Assembly: GCF_031877795.1 (NCBI RefSeq)
Contig: NC_133946.1
Location: forward strand, 14,624,365 to 14,688,364
Reading direction: 5' to 3'
DNA: 64,000 nucleotides
From: Strix aluco
Taxonomy: Eukaryota > Chordata > Aves > Strigiformes > Strigidae
The position numbers and the translations under genes were made by a program. The notes below the pieces were generated by a model. It saw only the letters and a list, made by a program, of their open reading frames with translations. It was not told the origin of the DNA and ran no database searches. Shown here piece by piece: positions 38,151-49,310 of the stretch. How positions within the stretch are numbered: the first letter of the stretch is position 1; each line of letters starts with the position of its first letter.

Positions 38151-38640
38151 TTTATTGGTTAAACAGACGCAAAACATAGCAAGGGTTTAACAAGCTCTGA
38201 AGCCAAGCATTACTGCTCCCCACTCCAGCAAGGCAGCTGCACAGTGTTCCCAGGCAGGCAGTGATCTGCCTCCAGAGATCCCTGGAAGGCCTTCTCAGCA
38301 TGGCTGAGTTGCTGCCGCCTTCTGGCTCCATCGACACAGGCTCTGCTCCCTGTTCCCTGACTCACCTTTTCCTTTTAGGATTCTACACCATTCTATGCTG
38401 GCTTTTTTGCTCTAGAACACCTGAGCTACTAATGACCTTCTCTCCGCAATCATGTGTCTCCCTGTATTTTTTATCTTTCTTATTTCTTTACAGATTTTTA
38501 TCACAGGTCTTCTTTAGCGGCTGCAGTCCAGATTAAGCAGCTATGCTCTATCAGAGCTGGGCCCTGAGTCCTTGGTACGCAGGCAACTGAAACCGCACGT
38601 GCAGGGAAGCTTACAACAGGCGTTGCAGACAGGACACTAC
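38151..38640 (-). other. GC-raised segment with a minus-strand poly(A) signal
   Basis: Composition rises here relative to its flanks. On the minus strand the segment ends with TTAACCAATAAATAA: AATAAA at 38156-38151 lies directly after the stop of a 61-codon frame (38337-38152). The arrangement resembles either the terminal exon of an RNA or the 3' part of an unrecognised LTR. I recognise no protein in the frame (no domain, no signal peptide; a Cys/Leu-rich middle) and no LTR edge. It is recorded because it is the clearest transcript-end-like signal outside the LTRs. Confidence 0.35.
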
Positions 38641-41600
38641 ATCTCCTGACAAATCCAAGTCTCCAGTATAAAATAGTCTAGAATTTTGCAGGGATCTAGA
38701 TGTCAACATTATGAAATTAGCTTCTTGTTATACACGGCAGCTTTCGTGATGCATGCTTTGTACAGTTATATCCAGGGATTACAATGAGGTAACACAACAA
38801 TAAATCACGTCTCTGACTTCTAAACCAGCTTCCCTTATCAGCCTGGGGCCCACTGCCATTGGACCCTGAAGTCTCCTTTATGATGTTGGAAGTTAAGTAA
38901 AGCCAAATAACTCATTCTATAATAGCACATTATACAAACATTTTAAAACATTCAGCTGGATCTCACTGCTCGTGGAGAACAGTGTCATGTTGTAGATTTA
39001 CACCATCTTCAGGAGCTTTTTTTTTACATTGAAAAAGGGAGGATTGTCATGTAACTAAATGAAGAGAGAGCTAGGACTTTAAAAGCAAGGGGTAAAATCT
39101 ATCCCAGGCACAGATTCTGGAGGAATGAAGTACTTTACTCCCAAGTCCATCCACAGCTAGTATCAATATATCACTGTTTAGATGTCAAACTGAGGACGGA
39201 CTGGACAAACCTAGCTTCTCTGTGCAGCTCTGGAAAATGAGAAAAACTACTTCCCTTTTCAAAACAGATACTCTGAGGTATAGTACCTTAACATTTCTTT
39301 AACACCTACAGATTCCCAGGTAGAATGGCACTACATAAGTCAAAGAATTATTCCATTATTACCTATTTAACACCTAGTTAAACATTACTTAACCCACTGG
39401 CATAAGCCCAATACATCCCCATTAAGTTAAATATTGCTAATGCACTATTGTTTAAATTAAGCAGTAGTCTAAGCAGCAATAAATGTCATTCACTGTCATT
39501 AGGGTAAATTGGTTCCCTGGGCAACATACTGGGAACGCAGGTGTCCTGATTACATGGGTCTTCATTAAATACAGTACACTATTTCTTAAAAATGGAACTC
39601 AAGCTGATTGCGACAAAAAACTCCACTATTCCTTTTTGCAGCAAGGGATGATGCACAAACACAACTACCAGAATGCACATGCGCCCATCTCCGGACAGCA
39701 GCTCCCAGATCCCTTTACAGAACAATGTTTGCCAATTGTGTCATGGTTTAGTCACCGGCCCTGAGCACAGAAGAAGCTCTACCAAGATAGGGATCTACAC
39801 GAGAACAAGGAACTATTGAAGCCAGGCGTCCTCCTGCAGAGAGCTCTTTATATGACTGAAACCTTGAAGCAGATAAGGCTCCGCACAGATGGAAGTACTG
39901 CTCCTATAGTAAATTGTGGGACCAGAGCCTGAGATGATAATCATTTGCTATTTATCAAGGATTGTGTTTGCTGTGAAGACACTAGTATACCTCAGGGGGC
40001 TAAATAATAATGAGATATACTGTATCTCACACACCTGAAGTATTACAAACCAGCTGTGATAACACATTCATGTTCCTCTTGCATTTTTCAGTTACTAATA
40101 TGACCAAATAGCCTAAAGTGTATTAGCTTAATAACCATAAAAACCCACAGATTTACAAAAATGTGCTACTTTTCTTTCCTTTTTAAAACAAACGCAGGCT
40201 TTGAAATGCTAACTTAAGTATTTTTATTACTGTTCAATAAGGGATACATGCATTGGAAGAGTTAAAAAGGGATAGTAGTGCTGAGAATCATACGAACTGC
40301 TCCTGTTAGCAACTACTTTATGGAACTGAAGGACAGTCAGTGATTCTTGCCTTGGGGTTAGCAATTCGATATCTATTTCAGGTTTTTTTTCTTGACAATA
40401 TGAACCCTATACATCATTTACATAATGCAACCCACTTGCATTCTTCTGCTGGGCTTCAGAATTTAGATTAGTAACAGAAACATGAGTTACACTGGTTAAA
40501 CAATATAGATGTCATCCATTAAAATATTAGTTTTACTCATTGTCCCAGTGCAACCTTTTAAATAGAACATTTTCAGCCTGGAGATGCAGTTCCTTCCACA
40601 CAGCCCTTTCTAATAAAATTATATGTAGACTGAATGACATTGAGAGGTTTATTGATTCTGCTTTCTATTGGTAATGAAAACCAAAGCAATTCATTCTATG
40701 GAACCTACGACAAATCAAGAACATTATGACTTTATGCAATAAACATTAAAGATTTGTATGTTAAGAATCAACTAGACAAAACTGAAATGAAAAATGGGCT
40801 CATATGAAGAATGAAAGCATTTTATGTAAATAAAGCATCACACAGGTGCAAATTCATTAGCTGTACGTACATGTGCACATGCAAAGAGGAGGAGCCTAGG
40901 AGGACTATGCTCCTTCATTAGTCATTTCTGAGGCCCTCAGGGCAGCAAGCATCATATACTAAGATGTCAAAGTGGTGCTCTCCTCCCCCCTCATTCCTCT
41001 TAACTACCAAAGACAGTAGTCAGGCACCAAGTTTATGACAAAAATATGGTAAACCTGACATAAGACTTTACCTAGAAGCTTTTATATGGTGAAGAGATGC
41101 AAGGAGAAGGATTCTGAAGGTGACAGCTATGAGGTTTGGATGAAGTCACATTGAAGGCAGATAGATATGGTAAGTCATTCTACTCAACTCCTAACATTGC
41201 TTGAGCTCTACCAAATGTATGCAGCAAAACCACAGAAAATTTGAAAAAAATGCCTAGTTTTGAATTTTAAACTTGAAAAATCATTGTGTCTTTATGAAAA
41301 GATTTGCTGAGAGACTTGTGAACAACACATGCCCAGTTTTAACTATGTCAAGACTAAGTGGTGAGTGACAAGAGGGTGCTATTATAGATCTTACACATTT
41401 TGCCAGTGTCTTAATATGCAGGTAGCTAGGTGTTGGAGGAAGTTCCATCTCCCCAGATGCTGGGAAGTTTTGCTATAAGTTTTAATATATTATCAATGGA
41501 ATCTAGCATTGCCAAACATGAGCATTTAGAAATCTTAAGCCAGACCATAATCAAATCACGAGATTGAACTAGAAATCATGAGATTTGAAATATACTCAAT

Positions 41601-42892
41601 ATAAATTTCTTTCTACTGACTTTTTATACATCACATTCAGATGTCATTTTGAGACATTCATGAACAGCAACTAAAAAAGTAAAAAAGGAGGAGAAAGAGA
41701 AAAAAGAAAAAGAAAGCTTCTTGCCTCCAGAATTAAAGAGAACTGAAGAAAAGTAGTAAGTGAAGCAGTAGCAGCTGACAGAAGAGCCTATTCTCGCCAA
41801 GTCCTTTAGACTATACAGTTTGCTATTTAGGGAACCAATGCTGTGTTTACAGTGCCTGTAAGGGTGCAATTGCAGTTCACACAGACACACGAGTAACAGT
41901 ACAAATGCTTATAGAAGTGCACTAACAGCATACACAACAGGCCAGGCCAGCAGCATTCAGCCAATATTTCAGCCATGGTTCAGCAAACCAAGCTCAGCGC
42001 TGCACTAGTTTCACAGCCATGGGTACTTGAAGTTTTTTTTAGTTAAAATTTATTTTAGCTAAGAGATGTGGTATATATTAAGTATAGCTAGCACATTCCA
42101 TTCATTTCTTATAATTTCAGTTCCTTATCTAATTTGGAATGGTCTCGTTCTTTCCTCATCTTCACTTTCATCCATGTGATTGCAGGAAACTTCTCAGGAC
42201 AAAGTCTTATTTTTTTATTCATTTCATTTAGTTTTTAAAATCAGGTATATGGAAAACACCCGAGGTAAGAAAGCTAAATCACAAATAGTGTTTGCAGGCA
42301 CATCTCTCTAACAAAACACAGTAAAATTGTTGAAATCTAGTTACACTTGCAAAGTTTCCTACATAATGAAGCCACCCATTGCTGTGGAAGATGCTTGCAA
42401 GCAGAGATGCGGTTGAAATTTTGTCCCTTTGCACAAAAAGGTTGAAAGGTTCAGTTCAAGCCACATAATCTGGGACCTATATCATCAAAACATCTTAAAA
42501 GTTCAGTACTGATGCAGCCTCTCCCCACAGCAGAAACAGCAACAGTATTGGCAAAATGCAATAACATGATTAGTTTATTTACTAAGCAGAAATCTTAATA
42601 TAAATATAGGTGGCCTACAACTTAAAATAGCAGTTTAAGCTCAGATTTCTAGAAACAAACTTATGTGAGAACCTGCCAAAATAGTCACAGAAATTATTCT
42701 ACCTGGTTAAACTACTTAGAACTTAAACAAAATTAAGAAGAAATAATCGCTACATAACAGACCATATAACCTGAAAACCAAAAAAACACTGAAAGAACAG
42801 AAATGGGAAAAAGGACAGAAAGATAAACACCAAAGTGTCATTACCATAAATCAGGGGAAAAAAAAAAATAAAATAGCTCCAATACCATCTTT
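38641..42892. other. Unique sequence, no gene seen
   Basis: No exon, RNA or clear repeat. 41650-41723 is A/G-rich (AAAAGAGAAAAAAG-type units). The frames at 39483-39764 (+) and 41624-41890 (-) show no domain; the latter is Ser/Phe-rich because it reads the purine tract in reverse. Confidence 0.55.
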
Positions 42893-42915
42893 CTCAGTAA
42901 TATTGTATTACTGAG
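42893..42915. repeat. Perfect 10-bp inverted repeat
   Basis: The arms CTCAGTAATA and TATTACTGAG flank a 3-base loop (TTG). Pairing is perfect for 10 bp and stops abruptly on both sides. It could be the centre of a vanished palindromic MITE or a chance hairpin. Confidence 0.7.
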
Positions 42916-44224
42916 TTGGCTCCTCCCATGATGGGCCTTAGCAACAATGCAGCCACTTGGAATACATTCAGCCATGGCTTTTTCAGACAAACAAAAGAAG
43001 TGGAAGGGAAAAAGAAAAGAGATACACAATAGAATGCCACTTGGCACAAGAGCATCTATCACTTCCACTGCTAAACGCCAATGACTTTTGTATTTGTGCT
43101 TATGGGCAGGAAATCCTGGCTCCTTTGCCAAGGAGCCCATCATACTGTGATTATGGGAGGAGGGGATTTCCATCTGCCTCATTCCCATAACAACTCTGGC
43201 TACTTTCAGAAACTATGTGGAAGGGTTCAAAAAGACTACATTGTGTGAAAATGGTTCCAACTAAATGCAATCAATCTGCACAGTCAAATTATTCCCATAC
43301 CTGGTTTACGGTTTGGTTTTGTTTGTTTGTTTTTCCCCAGAAGTGCTGCATTCCTGCTGATTTGAAGAGGTGCAGAACTTCTGACCTCAATGCATTTCAG
43401 ACTCGATAACGGATTGGTACGTACTAAAAACCTACTGCATCCCACCAGGTGATAAAAATTGTTCCCACTGGTTGAAAAGCTAGCGCTTACAGATATTTGA
43501 TTATGGAACGCATTTCCAATCCTTCAGAACAGCATAGGTTTTTCTGAACTCTGACAACCCTCTAAACTGTTGAAATGGCCTCCTCCTGCAACATGGCATC
43601 AATAAGAGTGGTCTGAGCTCCTACATACAACAGTCACCTGTTCCAGAACAAGGGCAGAACAGCACTCCAACAAATAGCAAAGTAAGCCCAAAAGAGAAGG
43701 AAGGTGGCTGGATCTGGGCATAGGCCCACAGAGGTGCCAGGAATTATACCCACCTCCACATGCTGAACATCTATCTGGTCCTAACTACTCATGTCCTGTC
43801 AAATAATTGGGGACAGGGAAGGCTTGTGGTTGGAACATACTGCACTTTGGCTCAACTCAAGAGAAAGCAGTTCTCTCTCCTACCGTGCAATCAGGGCTAG
43901 AACAGATGAACTAGGAGAATGAAGGAGCCATAAATCAGCCCCCTCCTCCTTCCTCATGCCAAGCAAACCACAGCAAAGAGAATCTGGACGCTGCTTCTTT
44001 GATATGCTAGAGGGCCTACCTTAATTTACTAGTTAAAGAAGTCTCTTTCCCTTATACTACCTTGGCAATTATACAACATCATGCATGATTTGAAACCTCT
44101 CCTTTTCTCACTCATCTCACTCAATCATCTCACTCACACACCAACTTTGCTCTTTGCTCATCCTGAGTGTTGTACCAAGCTGTAACAGTTACCTGGGAAT
44201 CAAACACTATGCATGACGAAGGAA
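42916..44224. other. Unique sequence, no gene seen
   Basis: Two frames overlap on opposite strands (42841-43188 - and 42957-43190 +) with no family resemblance. A T/G-rich run lies at about 43313-43336. Nothing else is supported. Confidence 0.5.
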
Positions 44225-44640
44225 AGCTGCGATTGAAAATAAATAATTGTTTGGCTGTCAACCGAGACAAACTCTATAAACTATTGTGTTTGCAATATCA
44301 CGCTGCATGTTTCAGTACTTGAAGTCATACACTATATACTTTACTGATCGATTTGCATACCATATCGATCTCAAGGGTTGTATAATGTGTTTGATTTGTG
44401 GCACTTCTGCATAATTTTCTGATTAAGTTACTTATTTAACCTATTGACCTTTACTCTTAATTAAAGAGCCTATGTAAATGTTGAGCCGTAATCAACTTGC
44501 ACACTACTGAGTGGAATTTACATCTTGTGGAATTTACTTACTCTTTAAGGCTTTACACTGACACTGTGTGGTACACAATGGACATTTTCATCCTTTGCAG
44601 TTTAAATTTGTGAAGCATCCTAGGAATCTAACTTTATTTC
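44225..44640. promoter_or_regulatory. Candidate conserved non-coding element
   Basis: The block has no repeats, few CpGs, even composition and dense transcription-factor-like cores: an octamer ATTTGCAT at 44351-44358 flanked on both sides by ATCGAT (44347-44352, overlapping it, and 44364-44369), a CUT/ONECUT-type core. TTAATTAA lies at about 44457-44464 and TAATTGTTTGG near 44244-44254. This is the texture of a developmental enhancer. Conservation is not tested, so the call is an inference. Confidence 0.35.
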
Positions 44641-44849
44641 CAACAACATTCAAACAAAATTCCCATAGGCCTTTGATCCTTAAAAAATTAAAAAAAAAAT
44701 AAATAAATCACACAACAGAAATTCCTACTTTGAAAGCATAAAAGAGAAACAGCAAGCTAAATCTGTGTCTATTTTCTTATGCAACTAGTCACTTGTACTA
44801 ATATCTGTTGAACATTCAAGAATTCAGTTTTGGATCAGATCTCTATTGT

Positions 44850-44935
44850 GTGCACCACGTACACCTATGCTGTACATACCCGACAAGAAGTCCCTGCTCT
44901 ACAGAGCTGGCAGCTCATTACATTCGGCACTGCTC
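44850..44935. repeat. Possible ancient repeat tail
   Basis: The stretch ACAAGAAGTCCCTGCTCTAC at 44882-44901 followed by AGAGCTGGCAGCTCATTAC resembles an old amniote repeat segment ('ACAAGGTCCCTGCCCCAAAGAGCTTACAGTCTA' type). The match is short, and only a database scan could support it. Confidence 0.25.
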
Positions 44936-45060
44936 ACCACACAAAATTTTAAAGTTACAGTAGAACTGATTATTTCTCATTAACATGGAATCCTAATTTG
45001 AGCAAATCAGTTGGTGAACAAAAGGAAAAAAAACCCACCAAAACACCACCACACCACAGT

Positions 45061-45310
45061 CATTGCAATGCGCTATAGTCTGTTTATTATTGTTGAGAAG
45101 TCCAATTTAGTTTTAATAATTTATGGCACTTGGTTGTTCTTACTAAGTGTAATACAGTATTTTACTGATTCACTGTAAAGCTAGAGGACATCTCAATAAT
45201 TCAGTTAACAAACGAACTGCAATGTTTTATGCGTGTGGAAAGTGTTATGTTGATAGCTTGGAAAGTCAGCAGTTTGACAGCAGACATTAGCTAAGTATTT
45301 AGAAGCTGCA
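45061..45310. promoter_or_regulatory. Candidate conserved non-coding element
   Basis: Unique, repeat-free sequence with many TAAT, TTATTG and AATTTA cores (CTGTTTATTATTGTTGAG at about 45079-45096, TTAATAATTTATGG at about 45113-45126, and CAATAATTCAGTTAACAAACG at about 45195-45215). No frame longer than noise. The call is by texture only. Confidence 0.28.
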
Positions 45311-46983
45311 TTTATACCTTCCTTACAATAACATATCCCTCAACTCTCCCTGTATATACCCCAACAAAAGAATAAAGATTAGATAAAAGATGACAAGATA
45401 ATGTTCAGTAATCACTCTGACGCAAAGAGTATGACAATTCTATGCCCCTTGAGACAGTTCTTATTGCTCCACAATGAGCAACCAGAAAGAAAAAGTCACC
45501 AACTTGCTCAATTACCAGTGGCCTTAAGATCAAACTATGCCAGTGGTTAGATGCAAAGAATATAAGTCAAAAACTAACAGGCATAAACATAATGATATAG
45601 AACAAGGTGCTGAATTGAAGCCGAGTGGGTTGTACTCTACGCAGACTGAACAAAGCATTTCCAAACGATTGAAACTAAACGCCCAACCTTTCTATACAAC
45701 TGCTTGCCTTCTAATAGCACTCTACATGGAAGTTACCTGCAAGAAGATCTGTTCACACCAATCTTAGTTCTCAGTTTTTTAAGATCAGAAAGCCTTTCTT
45801 GGCTGTGAATTTTATTTTACTCACCTTGTTTCCGTATGCCCAGCAGCAACCACAGGCATTTTTCAAACAGCCAATATTCCTCTTATTTTTTTAAGCTGCT
45901 GAAACACTGAAACTGAAATCTTTCCTCAGTGAAGGATGCCACAGCGTACTGTTGACCACAGGTGTGTCTGTGTTAAAGTCCACAGAGTGAAGCAAACAAA
46001 ATGGCAGAAGGAGGCTTGACTCAGACTGAAGGAATCAATTTTTCCCTGCAGTACACGCAAACGAGTCCATCAGCACTTTGCGGAGGAAGAATTTACCCCT
46101 AGATTAAACCCAGACGACCACCAAGGCTAGAACACGTCAACTTGCAACACAGACAGGATATCTACTGGCCCTTATTATCACATGCAGATGCAGAGTATAA
46201 ATTTGTGGTATTACTTGAGTTTTCAGTATTTGTTCTCTTTCCCTTCTCTTCCACCTTCAGCTTCACTTCCTAGCTGTATGCTTCACTTTGCCCTCTTTAA
46301 AAAAAAAAAAAAACAAACAACTTTGTCCCCTTAATTGCAAACTTTTCTATTATTCCCTAAACTAGTTATAATACATTGTTTCTTGTTGCGCTGGGTCCAT
46401 GTATCTTTTTCAGTCCCAGTGCTAAACAATGCTGCTACCAAACTTTCTACAGCAACTGTTTTTTCCTCCATGTCTTCGCGTATTTCCCAGTATGTTCCTC
46501 TCTTGCCAATAACAGACGGAAGAGACAAAACCGCCATTCTTCTACCTTTGTCAATTAGTTTAGAGATGTGACTGAGATGCACTGAAGAAAGAGTTCAGAA
46601 CGAAAACTGCAGATTATCTGAATGAGGACAATAAGCACCATGAGAGGGCTTTAAAGATCAGCTACTTCTATGAGAAACCTGCAGACCAAATTGAGGTGCA
46701 AGTCACATGCACCCTTGGTAGGAACTGCTACGGCAGGAACGCGTTCCAGTGTAATCCAATGAGATTTATCAGAGGGAAATAGTGTCATTTGCTCACTAGG
46801 GCTAATTTTGATTACTTCTTCCCTAAGCTCTACTGGAACAAGTATCAAAGTGAAAGCTCACATTCCTTCCATTGTCAGTAATGGAATAGATGCTGGTGGC
46901 TTTTTGCTAGCCATGTATGTAGGCGGTAAGAGGCCACCAAGCCAGTTACCACAGTACATAAAAAACCTCTACATTTAAAATAT
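45311..46983. other. Unique sequence, no gene seen
   Basis: Overlapping frames on opposite strands at 46331-46582 (-) and 46335-46571 (+) are 78-83 codons long without a recognised domain. A poly(A) run of 15 lies at 46299-46313. The minus frame has a Glu/Lys-rich middle and could look gene-like, but it begins at no convincing start and has no flanking exon signals. Confidence 0.45.
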
Positions 46984-47108
46984 TCAGCTTGCTCAACACA
47001 GAATGCACCTTGATTAGTAGAGTGTATTAAATTTCACCTACTTAACTTTGCAGCTTGATTAGTGAAGTATGCAGCTTAATCAGCACAGCATGCAACTCAT
47101 GACAACAT
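46984..47108 (+). repeat. Decayed 21-bp tandem repeat
   Basis: Units of 21 bp can be laid out at 46984-47004, 47005-47025, 47050-47070 and 47071-47091, with a 24-bp intervening unit at 47026-47049 and a partial at 47092-47108. The common theme is GCAGCTTGATTAG followed by a GTGAAGTAT-like end. The first and fifth units agree at 16 of 21 positions. No protein frame spans it. Confidence 0.65.
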
Positions 47109-48984
47109 GCACCACCTAAAACTGAAACTAATGGCAGGACCCAACAGAATCCCCAGTATACATCTCTAAGTAAAACATGTAGTGCAGGAGATTCAAAGCA
47201 GGCTCTTAGGTCTGTAAAAGAACAATTAAAATGTTCGGTTCTGGCAGCAGCCTTGCGGCTTTGCAAGGCATATGATTTAGGCTGTAAAGTTTCAACTGTC
47301 CAGTAGCTGGAGCAGTCAGGCAACAGCTTCTTTCAGTGCAAACCAAACAGCGCCCTCATCAGTAATGCTGGTCACTGTGCCCTGGACATCCCTTTACTCA
47401 TATCCATGGGCAGTACATAGCCAAATCCTACTTCCAGTATTTAATTTTAAGGATACCCGAGATAGCATCATTGGCCATCCAAAACATGAACTCATTATCC
47501 CAGGAAAATTCAGGGGAATATTTGAAGATAGAAAGCAATTGAGGTAAATTATTAAAATTTACATACTAGCAAGCTAAACATAAGTCTTAGAAAGGGGTTC
47601 AACTCTACACAATTAGAATCTGGAGGCATTTCAGATATGAACAGAGTTTGGATTAAATAATCCTAAAGCTGAAGATTGTTCAGAACAGTGTTTTGGCTTG
47701 TTGCTGCCCAGAAAAAAAGACGAACTCTGACATAATTAGGAAGTAACTTCTCTTTTGGTAGAATATAACTACATGTTCTGTCCTTAGACTATAAAGAAAT
47801 GCAGTTATAGCTGTAGTTTTCTGTAGCTATCACTCTACATAGTATTTCCTTAATGATTTTTTTTTCCCCTCCATGATCATGCTATATGCTCTGAACACGA
47901 GATGAATCCAATGTTATTCACAGTACAGATTCTAAAACTCCTGCAGTTAATGGAAGCATTGTGTATTTTCTACAGGGGAGTTTTGCAGAATATGTGGCAT
48001 TTACCAAAGCATAAATCTTACCAACAGAGGTACCTGTACTCATACAATTCTTAACCCACACCCTCCCTTTTGGATACTACAAATTCACTAAGAAAAAGAA
48101 AAAGGTACGTGTCTCAAACTCCCAGATACTCAGCTGCTTCTTGGCAGGACTGGATGCCATTCCCATCTCAACAAACCTAGAGCTATTAAGAGTCAAGGTT
48201 TTGGCCTGGTAACTTCTGCAACACTTAAAAAAATACAGTATCAAATTGCAACAATTGTCAGACAAATAAAGTACAGAGGTTACCACTTAACATGCCATGT
48301 CAAAAAAAAAAAAAAAAACCCACCCAACAAAAAAATTCAAAATCTAGTATTTTTAATTCCTCAGAATGGTTTGAGTTACTAAGAAAAACAAATAAATACC
48401 AAACAGCATTGAACTTTGTTGAGGTTTCATCTTATAGCTCCTACGCTGCAAATATAAATACACACACACACACAAAAAAATTCTCAATCTTTCAATTAAG
48501 AAGTTAACCCTCAGGTAAGACTGAACAAAAGCTGCGTTGTTCATCCATCTTAAACCACGTACCTAAAAACCCAGCATAGTGATAAAAGTATGCTAGCATC
48601 AACTCGGACCCACTTCGGAGAGGTGATGCCAGTAGAAACCCAGAGGATACAAGGCTCCAGAGTTTGGAAATCAGGACTTCAGCAGCCAACCTGATAATCC
48701 GAAGGTTAATTTTCAGACTGCATCCTTTCTATCACAGCTTGCTAGACTGGGATTTGCATTCTATCATGTCTCCGGAAGTAGTTCAAAGGTGTATTTAGAA
48801 GCCCTGTGTTGGTCCATTCATCAGGTCCTCTTCTGCTATAAACCTCTGTTGAAAATAAAGCTTCAATATCCTTACACCATTTTACTCTAACCATTCAGTC
48901 CCCCATGCCAGCTGGGTGGTACTGTCCCTGTTGCTCACTGCTGTACATGTATGCAAATATTTCTGCCACATCTTTCAGAAAAAG
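47109..48984. other. Unique sequence, no gene seen; two simple runs
   Basis: A poly(A) run of 17 at 48302-48318 is followed by a C/A-rich patch. A short (CA)7 run lies at 48460-48473. No exon recognised. Confidence 0.5.
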
Positions 48985-49310
48985 TAGAAGAAACTTTCAT
49001 ATTTCCAAAGTGCTGTTTTAAACATCTTCGCTTGAAAAAGAGTAATGTCGTATTTTTAGCATCTATATTTTAATTAAAAGTATTTTCTTATTGAACACTC
49101 TAATTGGAGTAGCAAATTAAAAATAAACAGTGTTCGCTTTCTAAAGCATTCCACTAATCACTTCCTGGTACGGTAAAGGCTAAGATGTTAAGTTCTCATT
49201 CTATGAATTTAAGCAGGAGAACTTGCAATAAAACTTGAAGTGTATTTAACATTAGATTGAGTGGATTAGGAAAACACATTAGATAAATATTATACGTCTT
49301 AGTGAATTCA
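48985..49310. promoter_or_regulatory. Candidate conserved non-coding element
   Basis: Repeat-free sequence rich in homeodomain-like cores: TTTTAATTAAAAG at about 49068-49080, CTCTAATTGGAG at about 49099-49110, CCACTAATCAC at about 49151-49161 and AACATTAGATTG at about 49248-49259. CTCTAATTGGAG is close to a palindrome around TAATTG. By texture only. Confidence 0.3.

Noticed and set aside
46331-46582. 83-codon minus-strand frame with a protein-like charged middle
   Set aside because: A plus-strand frame overlaps it nearly completely and no exon signals or family match were found.
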